Shown in pieces: positions 1 to 8,016 of a DNA stretch of 11,547 bases. The position numbers and the translations under genes were made by a program. Within the stretch, counting starts at the first letter, position 1, and each line of letters opens with the position of its first letter. Under the pieces are notes generated by a model that ran no database searches, was not told the origin of the DNA, and worked only from the letters and a program-made list of their open reading frames with translations. The DNA is taken from contig JBAMDO010000492.1 in the NCBI GenBank assembly GCA_037074765.1, positions 1-11,547 on the forward strand, read 5' to 3'. The stretch comes from Mansonella perstans (Eukaryota; Nematoda; Chromadorea; Rhabditida; Onchocercidae).

Positions 1-109
1 AACCTCACTATCATCTTTATCAATGATAAGATTCGAACTATTGCTATCAGTACGAAAACGACGTTTCGTTTTCAGTGTTTGATGAGTTGAAAATTGACAA
101 AATATTGTC
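1..109 (-). CDS. ptb-1: PTB exon 6, end of RRM1 and linker, truncated by window edge
   Basis: This exon starts after acceptor ttcattccag, completes the split lysine codon and encodes TIFCQFSTHQTLKTKRRFRT, then an acidic/Asn-Ser stretch ending DKDDSEV at the edge. The first part is the last beta strand of RRM1 and the extended segment typical of PTB (IQFSNHKELKT). The basic KTKRRFRT directly after it is not in vertebrate PTB as I know it and may be nematode-specific. The exon may continue beyond position 1. Confidence 0.88.
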
Positions 110-3100
110 CTGGAATGAAAACAAAAATTTATTATGCTGTTAAAAAATTTTTACAATCAATTTTTTTGCATAAAATTAATTAAAATTTGATTTTTTCATT
201 GATAAAAGAATTTAACTTGCGATTCGATTAATCAATTCCAATCAATATACAGAATAATGATTTTTCCTTATTTCATATTTTGAAATTCATTTGCAATTTT
301 TCTCGAATAATCTTGAACATTCTAAAAAAATAAAAAAGAAAAAAAAGTGGTATGAAATATTTGATTCATTACTTATCACGTATAGCTACTGGCCATGCTG
401 TATTAACAGCTACCAAAGTTTGGGCACTTCGTTCATCATCATATTCCACAAATGCCTCAAAAAATGATAACAAATGAAAGATGTAATTAATTAATGATAG
501 ATTTATTATTGATTAATGAATGATTATTAATAGTTAAAAATTGCAAATTTCAATCGATAAATGTGATAGTATAAAAACTAAGAAAATTTGATAAATGTAT
601 GCTAATTAAAAAATTACTCAAAAAACGCCTTACCTGATTTCTTCCTTTAATTAATAAATAATTGATAACTTTTCCATAAGGCATACAAAAATGAATTAAT
701 TCTAAATCGGTTATATCAGTTGGTATATTACGTAAATGTACCACACGTGAAATATATTGACCGCCATTAGTGGCGGTGCTTACTGGACCAGCTGATGTTG
801 TAGCAGCCATTGAAACTATTGTATCTGTAAGTAATCAATCAAATGTAAGTAATTAACCAATTTTTATGATTGCTAATTCATCATTTTTCGTTCTTTTTTT
901 TTCATTTTTTGCAAAAACAACTACTCACTGTTCGACACTTATTTTTAAACTGTCAAGCATATCATTAGATATGATGATGGATAAATATTTTTAACAACGA
1001 GCATCAAAAGCAAAAATATTGATTATAGTCATTAATTAAAATTTTCTATAGTTGATTTTTAGCAATTAATTCTAGTAATGAAAAAATAATAATTAGTTAA
1101 AATTTTTTCTTCATCTTTTTTTTAAACTTCTAATTATAAAAAGAAAAATACAAAGTATACTGCTAAGTAACAGGTAATAGTAGTAGCAGTTGCAGTAATA
1201 GTAGTAATAGTAGTAGAAAATAAAAGTATACTATTAGTAGCAGTAGTAGTGGAGGAAGGAACAGTAGCGAATGCCTGGCTAAGAAAAACCGAATTTTGCT
1301 GCAAAAACTGGGCACTATTAGCAAATGCAACTGCTGAAAGAAGTTGCTGATGTTGTTGCTGTTGTTGTTGTTGTTGCTGCTGAATTACTGGTAATACCAT
1401 TCCAGTATTTGTAGTTAACAAATTCATTGTTGAACAATCTAATTTAGCCTGAACAAAAGAACAAAAAAAAAAAATCAACCAAAATACTATTTTATTTTCT
1501 TTAGCAAATGCTTTTTTTCAAACGTTTCAAATTCAATTAAACAATTAGTTAATTTAAAATCCGATAAATTAATTTTTTTTAAATAGTTTTAATTAATTAA
1601 TTAATTTTTTTACAAAACTAAATCATACTTTTTTTGCTTCACTATCCAATGTAATGCCATGTAAATTTGACGTTAACAAACTTCCACCGTCATTTGTGCT
1701 ACGCGGCAACGATGCAAACAAATCACTTGATCCACGCTAGAAAAAAAACAAATAAACTTTTTTTTCTGCACTATCAGGTCTATCAGAACATTTAAATTTC
1801 ACCTATCTTCACAGAAGTCTCTTATTTTCTAGATGTCGCATACCTCAAAATGACCTTTATCTCATTGCATAGAATTAATTTTTTTTTTTTTTTTTTGTAC
1901 TATCAAAACTATCAGAACATATAACCTATTTGCTTAAAATATATTTTAGAAATAACATATCAATAAATATTAAAGCGAACTCCTTGTCCTATGTCAACTG
2001 TCAAAATTAAACGTCATAATTCAATGTATTGTTTGCACAGCAGTGTTTATTATTAACTGCTTCACTTTTACATATGAATATCGCATGTGCAGAGTGGTGG
2101 GAATTCTCGGGTAGGTGGCAGGTGGCTTGAAAGAAGTGAGATTTTTAATAAATCGTTATAAAAAAAAAGTAATAAATATTATAAAAATTTTTCGATGAAT
2201 ATAAAATGCATTCAATTAATTTAAATATTCATCAATTAAAAAAAAATATAAAGGGGGTTTAGATTTAAATAAATGATTGAGATTTACTCGCAAAAATTTT
2301 AATCTTAAATTCAGCTTTTTTGTTTTGCTCCATTCTTTTAGATGTAAAAAATCTTTATTGCTTTCAGAGTATTGCTCAAATTTTGCTCATGAACTTTGAC
2401 ATTTCAAAATTATTCATCTGCAGAAAAAAAATCGCTCGTAGAAGGCTATGATATTATTGGAATTTTGTTGAGAGAAAAAAATTAAAATGAAATAATTAGT
2501 GCAATTAATAAAATAACGCAACAGAAACATTTAAAAATGAAAATGCGGGAAGAATGAAAATCAAATCAGGATATACGAAAAGTGATGTGTAACTTAAAAA
2601 GTTAGAATTTTTCCTGATACTAGTCGACTATTTTTGAATCAAATATTCTATTGTCAATTAATTAGCAATTAATCAAATAACTAATTAATTAACGCAAGCA
2701 AATTGATTTCCATCTTTCATCTTCTTTTTTCCTCTCAAATTTCATCAATATTCTATGGGAGAAAAGAGAGAGAGAAAAAAAGAAATCCCGAAAAAAATGA
2801 AAGAAGATAGCAATCATGAGTAAATAATTATTAATTAATTCTTAATGAAGTATTGATTAAGGGCTAGCTATTAATAAAATGGATCATAATGGATCAATAA
2901 CATTGCGTTGTTTTTTACGTTTTCCAAGTCTTATAATTTACCGTCAAATTTCATTATTATTCCTCAATGACGATACTATTATATCAAAATGGAATTATTG
3001 CATAATTTTGAGAAGTTTGGATAAATTTCTTTTTGATATGAATAGCACAGGATTATAAATATTCCGACATTTCAGGAAAGAAATATTTGGCATGATTAAA

Positions 3101-5799
3101 ATATTAATGAAATGATGTATTGATGAAATATTTTATTTCAAAACATACATGATGGAAAAGTGTTGAAATATGCAGGGTGAATCATATCGGACAAAGTTCA
3201 ACAAAATATGATTGAAATGATGATTGCGATTATAATGAATAATGGTAGCATTACAAAACGATAATGCTTTTAATTTTAGCGACAATGATGATGGTTGTGA
3301 TGATAATGATAAGCAAGAAAGCATTACTTATGATTAATATTCAGTTATGATGATGACTTGGCACACAAATATCAGGAGTATTGTGGGGATGATTACAGAT
3401 ATTAATTAAAAATAATAGATGATAACACTTATACTAATAATGCTCGCAATAGTAGGTTAAATAGTAACAAAAACACATTTTTCATGGCTAATATTTAATT
3501 ATGAAACGATTTATCATAATGGTACTGAGATCGCTAACTGATAACGATGATAACGAATAACAATAATTGAAAATAATAATTCTGCATCAACAGTTGATGA
3601 TAAATAGTAGATAGAAAATTAATAAAGAGAACTAAAATTTTATATTTTAACAGTTTTAAAATTATATACGCCAAAAAAAAAGATGATCGAAAAATAATTA
3701 AAGACTGGTTTTATCTTTCAAAATTGCAACATAAGGTGAATAGTTTCTGTTCATTTTGTGCGAGAAATTCCGGAAACAAACGAGAATTAATTTAACAAAT
3801 TATTCCATGGAAATATTAATTAATCTAATCATAGAAATATTCCGAAAACAAACGAGAATTAATCTAACAAATTATTCCAAGGGAATATTCCGGAAACAAA
3901 CAAAAACTAAACTAACAAATGAAAATCATTGAAATGATATTTTAATAACATTTGAAGATTTTTCGAGAAAAAAAATCACCGAAACAAATTATTAATGACG
4001 GAAACAAAGAGAGATCGAGAAAGAGATAGACAGAGAGAGAGCTAATCAAGAAAACTTCATACCAGTAGTAAATAATTGTTAATTAGAAGAACTAAAAAAA
4101 AAAAAAACTGAAACCATTTTAATTCATGCATAATTAATAATTTAATGCTCAAATATCAAAGACAAAGCGAAATAATTTTAATATTGCTTAGACGAATTTT
4201 CTTTCATCCAAGCAATAATATATCAAATAGCATAGAATTGAAAATAGAAATGAAATACTGAAATGTGGAACATGAAATGACATGGAACTGAAGATAAAAA
4301 TGGAATAATTGAAATATGGAATATGAAGTAGCGTGGAACTGAATATAGAAATGAAAGAATTGAAATGTGGAATATGAATTAATTGTTGGAGTAAGAACAA
4401 AAATAAATATTATTAAAATTTTAAATTTTTTCTAACAGCACAAAATAATATTGCAAAAAAAAAAAGCAAAAACAAACGAAAAGAGCAAAAATATTTCCTT
4501 AAATATAAAATTGATAAAAATTGAGGAAAAAAAGAAAGGAAAGAAAAGGAAAGGAAACTAAACGAAGAGTTCGTGTAAGAAACTCTTCTTTTTTTTAAGT
4601 CCAACAAAAATGAAAGTGAACAGAAAACAAAAAGCCTTTCAAGCAAATCAATGAGAAAAAATGCAAACGCAAAATTTAAATTTGAAAACATTAAAAAATA
4701 ATTTTTTACTAATATATCAAAATGTAATGGTAAAAAGGGAAAAAAAAGAAATTGATTGAAATTGTTTAAATTCAACTTTTTTATCCTTTTAAATACTTTG
4801 CAAAGAATAAAAAAGTATTTAATTAGAGCTATTATTCTAAGTAATTAAGTAAAAAATTTTAAGCAATTTCTGATTTACATTTCCAAAAAAAAATTACAGT
4901 AAAAATTTTTACAGGGGATTTCTTTCTAAGTGATTGCTATTCAAAACTATGCGAATTAGAGATAATGTAAGATTTAGAAAAAAAAAAAAAAGAAATTGAT
5001 AGCTTTTTCACATTTCCTTTTCATTTCTATTTTTACTTGTTATCAATTAGCCAAAGAATTGGAAATGAAAGAATGAATATGTAGCTTAAATATAGCCTAA
5101 ATTAGTTAATGTTGCTTATGTAGCTTAAATTGGGATTATCATGGAAAGTGCTAAAAAAAAAGACAATTAAATTTTAATTTAATTTTAACTCAAATTTCAT
5201 TTTAAATTAGATCTTTTTATCTTGTTGCCCAAAATTTTAATTTAATTTAATTCGGTGATCCTAAAAAAAGGACAACAAAAACTAAAGAGCTAAAGTATAT
5301 AAAGCAAATGTAAACATTAATTGTCATAAAAGAAAATTAAGAAACAGACGTAAATAAAGTAAATGTTCGAGTAAACAGAATGAATAGATATGTTAGTTAT
5401 ATCACCATGACATGAATAGATACGTTAGTGATACCATGACTATTCGTTCAATTTAGATTCCAAATGGTCAAATATTACAATAAATTTTATCATTTCAAAT
5501 TACCAATATGTTTGCCGCCTTTATCAAATAAATTAAGTCTCAATCATTTTGCTTTGGCTAATTAATTTATTATAGCAATAATAGCAATGACAATAATTTT
5601 CTATTACTGTATTATATACCACCATATGTTCAAATAAATTTTAATTGATTAAAAATTTTAATGGCAATTTAAGTAAAATTATACGTAACGTGTATTTTGT
5701 TACAAGTGACTGTAATCTAAAGCGTACGCTATAATAAGTGAAATATTTTTTTTCTTAGCAAAAAAAAATTTTAAAAATTAAATGTCTTACCTTTGACAT
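1..5799 (-). CDS. ptb-1: Polypyrimidine tract-binding protein (PTB/hnRNP I), N-terminal part, 6 exons, partial at left edge
   Basis: PTB is a nuclear RNA-binding protein with four RRM domains that binds CU-rich pre-mRNA and controls alternative splicing, stability and translation. Coding exons on the minus strand are 5791-5799, 1629-1736, 1232-1448, 634-824, 373-455 and 1-109, all with GT/AG borders and matching phases, totalling 717 nt or 239 codons. Residues 2-9 (SKRGSSDL) and 38-41 (KKAK) match the KRGSDELF and KKFKGD basic segments of vertebrate PTB, a bipartite nuclear localisation signal. Residues 62-71 are ten glutamines, followed by an Ala/Ser/Thr-rich linker. RRM1 starts near residue 137: RNP2 is VVHLRNIP (139-146), RNP1 is NQAFVEYD (174-181), and CQFSTHQTLKT (207-217) matches the PTB IQFSNHKELKT segment. 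RRM2 to RRM4 lie off the window. The symbol follows the C. elegans orthologue. An hnRNP L-type protein is less likely, because the N-terminus and RNP motifs fit PTB better. Introns are 4054, 180, 407, 178 and 263 bp. Confidence 0.9.
373..455 (-). CDS. ptb-1: PTB exon 5, RRM1 RNP1 region (residues 176-202)
   Basis: The exon is 83 nt, starting in phase 0 after acceptor ttttttgag and ending in phase 2 at donor gtaatg. It encodes AFVEYDDERSAQTLVAVNTA and then WPVAIRD. Joined to the preceding NQ it forms RNP1 NQAFVEYD, equivalent to NQAFIEMN of vertebrate PTB RRM1, followed by the second RRM helix. The split lysine codon AA|G at the donor agrees with exon 6. Confidence 0.92.
634..824 (-). CDS. ptb-1: PTB exon 4, start of RRM1 (residues 112-175)
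   Basis: The exon is 191 nt, with acceptor cttacag at 825-831 and donor CAG|gtaagg. It encodes a Thr/Ala/Gly-rich linker, then SRVVHLRNIPTDITDLEL and the helix-strand region ending in LLIKGRNQ. VVHLRNIP is RNP2; vertebrate PTB RRM1 has VIHIRKLP. KGRNQ corresponds to PTB KGKNQ at the same exon edge. An internal ATG at 808-810 (Met117) would allow a shorter protein lacking the N-terminal signal and glutamine tract, but nothing shows that it is used. Confidence 0.92.
825..1231 (-). other. PTB intron 3
   Basis: Apart from splice borders, this 407-bp intron is AT-rich. Next to exon 3 it contains a degenerate triplet tract (about 1170-1220, tag/cag type on the plus strand) that keeps the exon 3 frame open beyond its donor. 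No other element is seen. Confidence 0.7.
1232..1448 (-). CDS. ptb-1: PTB exon 3 with polyglutamine linker (residues 40-111 plus one base)
   Basis: The exon is 217 nt, with acceptor ttttgttcag and likely donor gtatac at 1231-1226. It ends in phase 1, which the next exon (phase 1, AT ACA ATA) completes as AAT. It starts AKLDCSTMN, completing the KKAK basic cluster, and carries Q10-H-Q2 at residues 62-74 followed by an Ala/Gln/Ser/Thr-rich region. The downstream border is the least certain junction of the model. The open frame continues through TAC/TAT triplets to about 1134, but the only other visible GTATAC, near 1157, has the wrong phase. No domain is recognised in this linker. Confidence 0.78.
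1353..1382 (-). repeat. CAG/CAA repeat encoding ten glutamines
   Basis: Ten glutamine codons in a row are a mix of CAG (three) and CAA (seven), followed by CAT CAG CAA. The mixed codons mean the tract is not a pure microsatellite, which slows slippage. It sits in the disordered linker between the nuclear signal and RRM1. Confidence 0.9.
1629..1736 (-). CDS. ptb-1: PTB exon 2 (residues 4-39)
   Basis: This exon is 108 nt, phase 0 at both ends, with acceptor ttttttctag and donor gtatga. It encodes RGSSDLFASLPRSTND and then a Gly/Ser/Leu-rich stretch ending EAKK. The start matches RGSDELFS of vertebrate PTB, and the end supplies half of the second basic cluster. Reading through the donor gives a stop in the second codon (GTA TGA), so intron retention would truncate the protein. 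Because the exon is symmetric, skipping it would keep the frame. Confidence 0.85.
1771..1919. repeat. Diverged direct duplication with paired GATA motifs
   Basis: Two 20-nt segments, 1771-1790 and 1900-1919, agree at 17 of 20 positions and each contains CTATCA twice, nine bases apart. On the minus strand each CTATCA reads TGATAG, which fits the WGATAR core of GATA factors. Poly-T runs precede both copies on the plus strand, suggesting duplication of a somewhat larger segment. Confidence 0.6.
2030..2130. promoter_or_regulatory. GC-richer intronic patch with E-box motifs
   Basis: This patch is clearly less AT-rich than its flanks. The part at 2093-2127 contains ggtaggtggcaggtggc, with a CAGGTG E-box (binding core of Snail/ZEB-type and bHLH factors) and a near copy GTAGGTGG. 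On the minus strand ATG at about 2084 opens a 22-codon frame, which is not convincing as a gene. It may be a regulatory element or an alternative non-coding exon; both are guesses. Confidence 0.25.
2757..2808 (-). promoter_or_regulatory. CU-rich intronic tract flanked by complementary arms
   Basis: The plus strand gggagaaaagagagagagaa gives a CUCUCUCUCUUUUCUCCC-type run in the transcript. A nine-base match, ATCTTCTTT at 2719-2727 and AAAGAAGAT at 2800-2808, could form a stem placing the tract in the loop. Confidence 0.3.
3768..3930. repeat. Imperfect tandem repeat, about 3 copies
   Basis: Copies begin with TTCCGRAAACAAAC at 3768, 3840 and 3888. Copies 1 and 2 share GAGAATTAAT-TAACAAATTATTCCA. 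Copy 1 is 72 bp and appears to carry about 24 extra bases before copy 2, copy 2 is 48 bp, and copy 3 decays after about 40 bp. Confidence 0.7.
4001..4042 (-). promoter_or_regulatory. CU-rich intronic tract (possible PTB-binding site)
   Basis: The plus strand is a purine run (gagagatcgagaaagagata, then cagagagagag). The transcribed RNA from the minus strand would therefore read CUCUCUCUGUCUAUCUCUUU and onward, rich in UCUU and CUCUCU, the motifs preferred by PTB. Binding is inferred only. Confidence 0.35.
4231..4382. repeat. Minisatellite, three copies of a 50-51 bp unit
   Basis: Copies lie at 4231-4280 (50 bp), 4281-4331 (51 bp) and 4332-4382 (51 bp). Each begins CRTRGAAYTGAA and ends in a TGGAAYATGAA segment. 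Because the unit is close to 17 codons, the antisense frame stays open across it and yields a repeating hydrophobic peptide. That is a consequence of the period, not evidence of a gene. Confidence 0.85.
4523..4557 (-). promoter_or_regulatory. Polypyrimidine tract on the transcript strand
   Basis: An uninterrupted 35-bp purine run on the plus strand becomes a UUUCC/UUUCU tract in the PTB pre-mRNA. It could bind PTB or U2AF-like factors, but low complexity alone could also explain it. Confidence 0.25.
5380..5440. repeat. Short tandem duplication (32 and 29 bp)
   Basis: ATGAATAGATAYGTTAGT is repeated at 5380 and 5412, each followed by a segment ending ACCATGAC. The second copy lacks three bases. 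No function is apparent. Confidence 0.75.
5791..5799 (-). CDS. ptb-1: PTB exon 1 coding part (Met-Ser-Lys)
   Basis: ATG TCA AAG is followed by the strong donor gtaaga. An in-frame TAA at 5809-5811 lies four codons upstream of the ATG, so translation of this transcript cannot start further upstream without another exon. A G at -3 gives reasonable start context. The lysine codon joins arginine, the first codon of exon 2, and recreates the conserved KRGS motif of PTB proteins. That match is the main evidence for linking this nine-base coding piece to exons 4 kb away. An alternative first exon in other transcripts is possible. Confidence 0.8.
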
Positions 5800-5870
5800 T
5801 GCGAGCAGTTAAGTGAAGTTTTGCACCTCCTTTTTCGTCGTAGCACTCTTGCAGTTGGACTTATTTAAAT
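5800..5870 (-). promoter_or_regulatory. Probable PTB 5' UTR / start of transcription unit
   Basis: Sequence directly upstream of the PTB start codon is less AT-rich than its surroundings (for example ttcgtcgtagcactcttgca on the plus strand) and ends at an in-frame stop. I see no TTTCAG-type trans-splice acceptor nearby, so whether a spliced leader is added here cannot be decided. The right end is approximate. Confidence 0.4.
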
Positions 5871-6042
5871 TCGTCTTATTCGTTTTAAATTATCAGATTT
5901 GAATTCGGAATTTCAAATCAGTCAGGATTGAAAATAATAATAATAGATCAGGCACTTTTGAATAAACGATAATTACTATCAATTTTCAGTTTAACTGGTA
6001 GAATGGCGTAGAAAATAAGTTGATTATGAAGAAGTAGTGATG

Positions 6043-6070
6043 GATCAAAGGTGATGTAGATCAAAGGTGA
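6043..6070. promoter_or_regulatory. Two direct GATCAAAGGTGA boxes (TCF/LEF-like)
   Basis: The 12-mer GATCAAAGGTGA occurs at 6043-6054 and 6059-6070, 16 bases start to start, about 245-270 bp upstream of the PTB start codon. GATCAAAGG matches the TCF/LEF (nematode POP-1) consensus, and CAAAGGTGA also resembles a nuclear-receptor half-site. A paired site in promoter position is suggestive, but occupancy is unknown. Confidence 0.35.
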
Positions 6071-6071
6071 A

Positions 6072-6330
6072 TATTAGTAGTTGTAGCGTTAATGTTAATG
6101 ATAATAGTGATAGCGTGATATCAGCAGTAGCGTAATATCAGTAGTAGTAACAGTTGTAGTAGGAGTAGCAGTAGCAGTAATGGCAATGGTAATAGTAAGT
6201 AGAGTGGTATTAGTAATAGTAATGTCGTGATATTATTGTATTAATAGTGGTAAGTAAAGTATTATTATTAGTAGTAGTAGCAGTAATAGTTATTAGTAAG
6301 AGTAGTGATGGTAGTAGTAGTAATAGTAAG
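6072..6330. repeat. Degenerate GTA/GCA triplet-rich low-complexity region
   Basis: Interrupted TAG/GTA/CAG-type triplets (for example gtagtagtaacagttgtagt) run through most of this stretch, with AATAGT and GCAGTAGCGT variants. It looks like an old decayed GTA microsatellite. Open frames on the minus strand here are Leu/Thr/Tyr-rich products of the repeat. Confidence 0.75.
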
Positions 6331-6718
6331 CAATGACAAAAATGCTGAAATAGCGACAAATATTCAACAACTGAAAGATTGTGTGTGATGAACGACACGC
6401 GACGATAGTAAAAAAAAAAAAAAAAAATAAACGATAGCAATTTTGTAATCTTTCACTTTATGATCGAATGGTGAAATTTTTTTTTTTTTTTTGTTCACAT
6501 AACAAAAAACGCTCTTTCCACAATTGAGCAATTTAATTACCGAAATTTCAAGAAGGAAAGAAATGAAATTTTAGAATAATTAAATGGTGAAATTCAACAA
6601 ACAAAAAAAAAATTCCAACATATCAATTATCAATTATATGCATTGAAATTAATACAAATACAGAAAAAAGTCAATTAAAATTATTTTAGTAAGAAATTTA
6701 TTTCAAAATTAGTAATGA

Positions 6719-6720
6719 TG

Positions 6721-6792
<72 letters not shown>

Positions 6793-6803
6793 CAGTAGTA
6801 GTA
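6719..6803. repeat. (GTA)n microsatellite
   Basis: Roughly 27 GTA/TAG units form a nearly pure run, with one phase slip around 6753 (gtatagta) and a GCA variant near 6792. The slip explains why a translated minus-strand frame changes from poly-Leu to poly-Tyr. This is not a gene. Confidence 0.95.
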
Positions 6804-7374
6804 ATGTAATGATGGCTGTAGTATTACCTTTCATTGTTAATTTAAAATATTTGGAAAATTTTAAATACATTTTTTTTGGAAAATTTCTTTTCTTATCAAA
6901 TCCTACTTCAAACATATTCATTTGAAATGTAACTTTTTAACTAATTTAATACTTATTATATTATGGTAAAATTTAAATGTACTAGTGAATATCAAAAAAA
7001 AAAAAAAAAAAAACAAACCGAAACTTCTAGCACGATTTCAATGTTGAATCATATATTAAAAGGAAATTTGAAAAAGAATGGAAAAAAGAGAAAGATAGAG
7101 AGAGAGAGATGGATTATTGATTCACTCAATAAAACACCTTTCTGGCATTTTTTATTCATTTCAAAACTTTTCGCTTTTTATGTTCAATTCCGACACATAA
7201 AAAAAGCAAAAAAAATGTTTGAAAAATAAAATGAACGACAAATAAAAGTAACAAATGAAATGAATTCAGGAAAAAAATCCAATTTATATCATCAAAATTC
7301 AAATGAAATGTGATAAATGATATTTTCAAATTGTCGATTATCATTGCAATTAAATTATTTGATAAATCTCATTA
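6804..7374. other. AT-rich intergenic DNA, no gene seen
   Basis: The stretch contains a poly-A run of about 19 bases near 6995-7013 and a purine tract gaaagatagagagagagaga around 7090. Short open frames on both strands have no recognisable motif and are Lys-rich or Phe/Leu-rich, as expected from composition. Confidence 0.6.
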
Positions 7375-7379
7375 TTGAG

Positions 7380-7880
7380 GTATTTTTTTTTTGTCTATGT
7401 TCTTCCAGTTGTAATTCTTTATATCTACGGTAGACTTATCTTCTCTCGTAGTAACACTTCTTCATCGTTATTCTTGCTTTTCCTACTCCATCTCAGTACA
7501 ACATCTAATCCTAGTTATTTTTCGGTATTTCGGTATCCTCGCCTTTGCGTTTTCCTTCTTGCATCTTCTTCATTTCCATATTTGCCTTTCTGCAATACAA
7601 CTCTTCATCCAGGAATTTTTTCTACTTCCTACTTCCAATCCATCTCGTCATCTCGATTTATTCATTATCATCATCGTCATCATCATCTCGATTTTGCCCG
7701 CTATTCTATCCTTCCTTTCCTTCCAACAGAATTAATCATTTTAAATTTCATTTTAGCTTTTCTATCAGAATACTTCTTCCACATATTCCATTTCAGAAAT
7801 GCATTTATTAATCCATTTCAAAGTCCCTGTATCCTTTTTTCATCATTCAGTTCTTTATTTATTCTTCCAAAATATGTTAA
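7380..7880 (+). other. Pyrimidine-rich, GC-richer island with a long open frame
   Basis: The plus strand is rich in TTC, TCC and TCA and visibly less AT-rich than its flanks. One plus-strand frame is open for 183 codons (7375-7926), but it has no ATG: its only start would be TTG, not expected in a nuclear gene. A second frame is open for 88 codons from an ATG at about 7545. Both translations are Phe/Ser/Leu/His-rich without a recognisable domain and end in a poly-Lys tail encoded by poly-A. Skewed composition removing stops is the simplest reading. A non-coding transcript or decayed element is possible. Confidence 0.4.
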
Positions 7881-8016
7881 CGCTATTTCAAAAATTTTTA
7901 AAAATAAAAAAAAAAAAAAACACTAGAAATAGATATAATGAAACAATGCGACATTCTACCGACGTTCCTCCAATTAATGTTCTTTTAATTAATACAGAAA
8001 CTTGTTTTATCACATA

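Larger units (their letters stand above)
1737..5790 (-). other. PTB intron 1 (4.05 kb)
   Basis: This is the long first intron, separating three codons from the rest of the gene. No exon with coding potential could be supported inside it. It holds a duplicated GATA-motif pair (1771-1919), a GC-richer patch with E-boxes (2030-2130), CU-rich tracts on the transcript strand (2757-2808, 4001-4042, 4523-4557), two imperfect minisatellites (3768-3930, 4231-4382) and a small duplication (5380-5440). The remaining sequence is A/T-rich with homopolymers. A long first intron often carries regulatory elements, but here that is inference. Confidence 0.7.

Noticed and set aside
1134..1231. Extension of PTB exon 3 through the Thr/Ile-rich open frame
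   Set aside because: It encodes degenerate triplet repeat only, and the alternative GTATAC donor near 1157 has a phase that does not fit exon 4; the donor at 1231 does.
4564..4600. Hairpin GAAGAGTT / AACTCTTC followed by a T run, resembling a bacterial intrinsic terminator
   Set aside because: The setting is a eukaryotic intron, and T runs are everywhere here; a chance hairpin is the simpler reading.
4413..4775. 120-codon minus-strand Phe/Leu-rich frame, looking like a membrane protein
   Set aside because: It lies inside PTB intron 1 in poly-A/purine-rich plus-strand DNA, which translates to Phe/Leu/Ser on the other strand; no splice context or motif.
6709..6921. 70-codon minus-strand frame with poly-Leu then poly-Tyr
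   Set aside because: It is the translation of the (GTA)n microsatellite with one phase slip.
7375..7926. 183-codon plus-strand frame as a protein gene
   Set aside because: There is no ATG in the frame, no domain, and a C-terminus made by a poly-A run; composition explains the openness.
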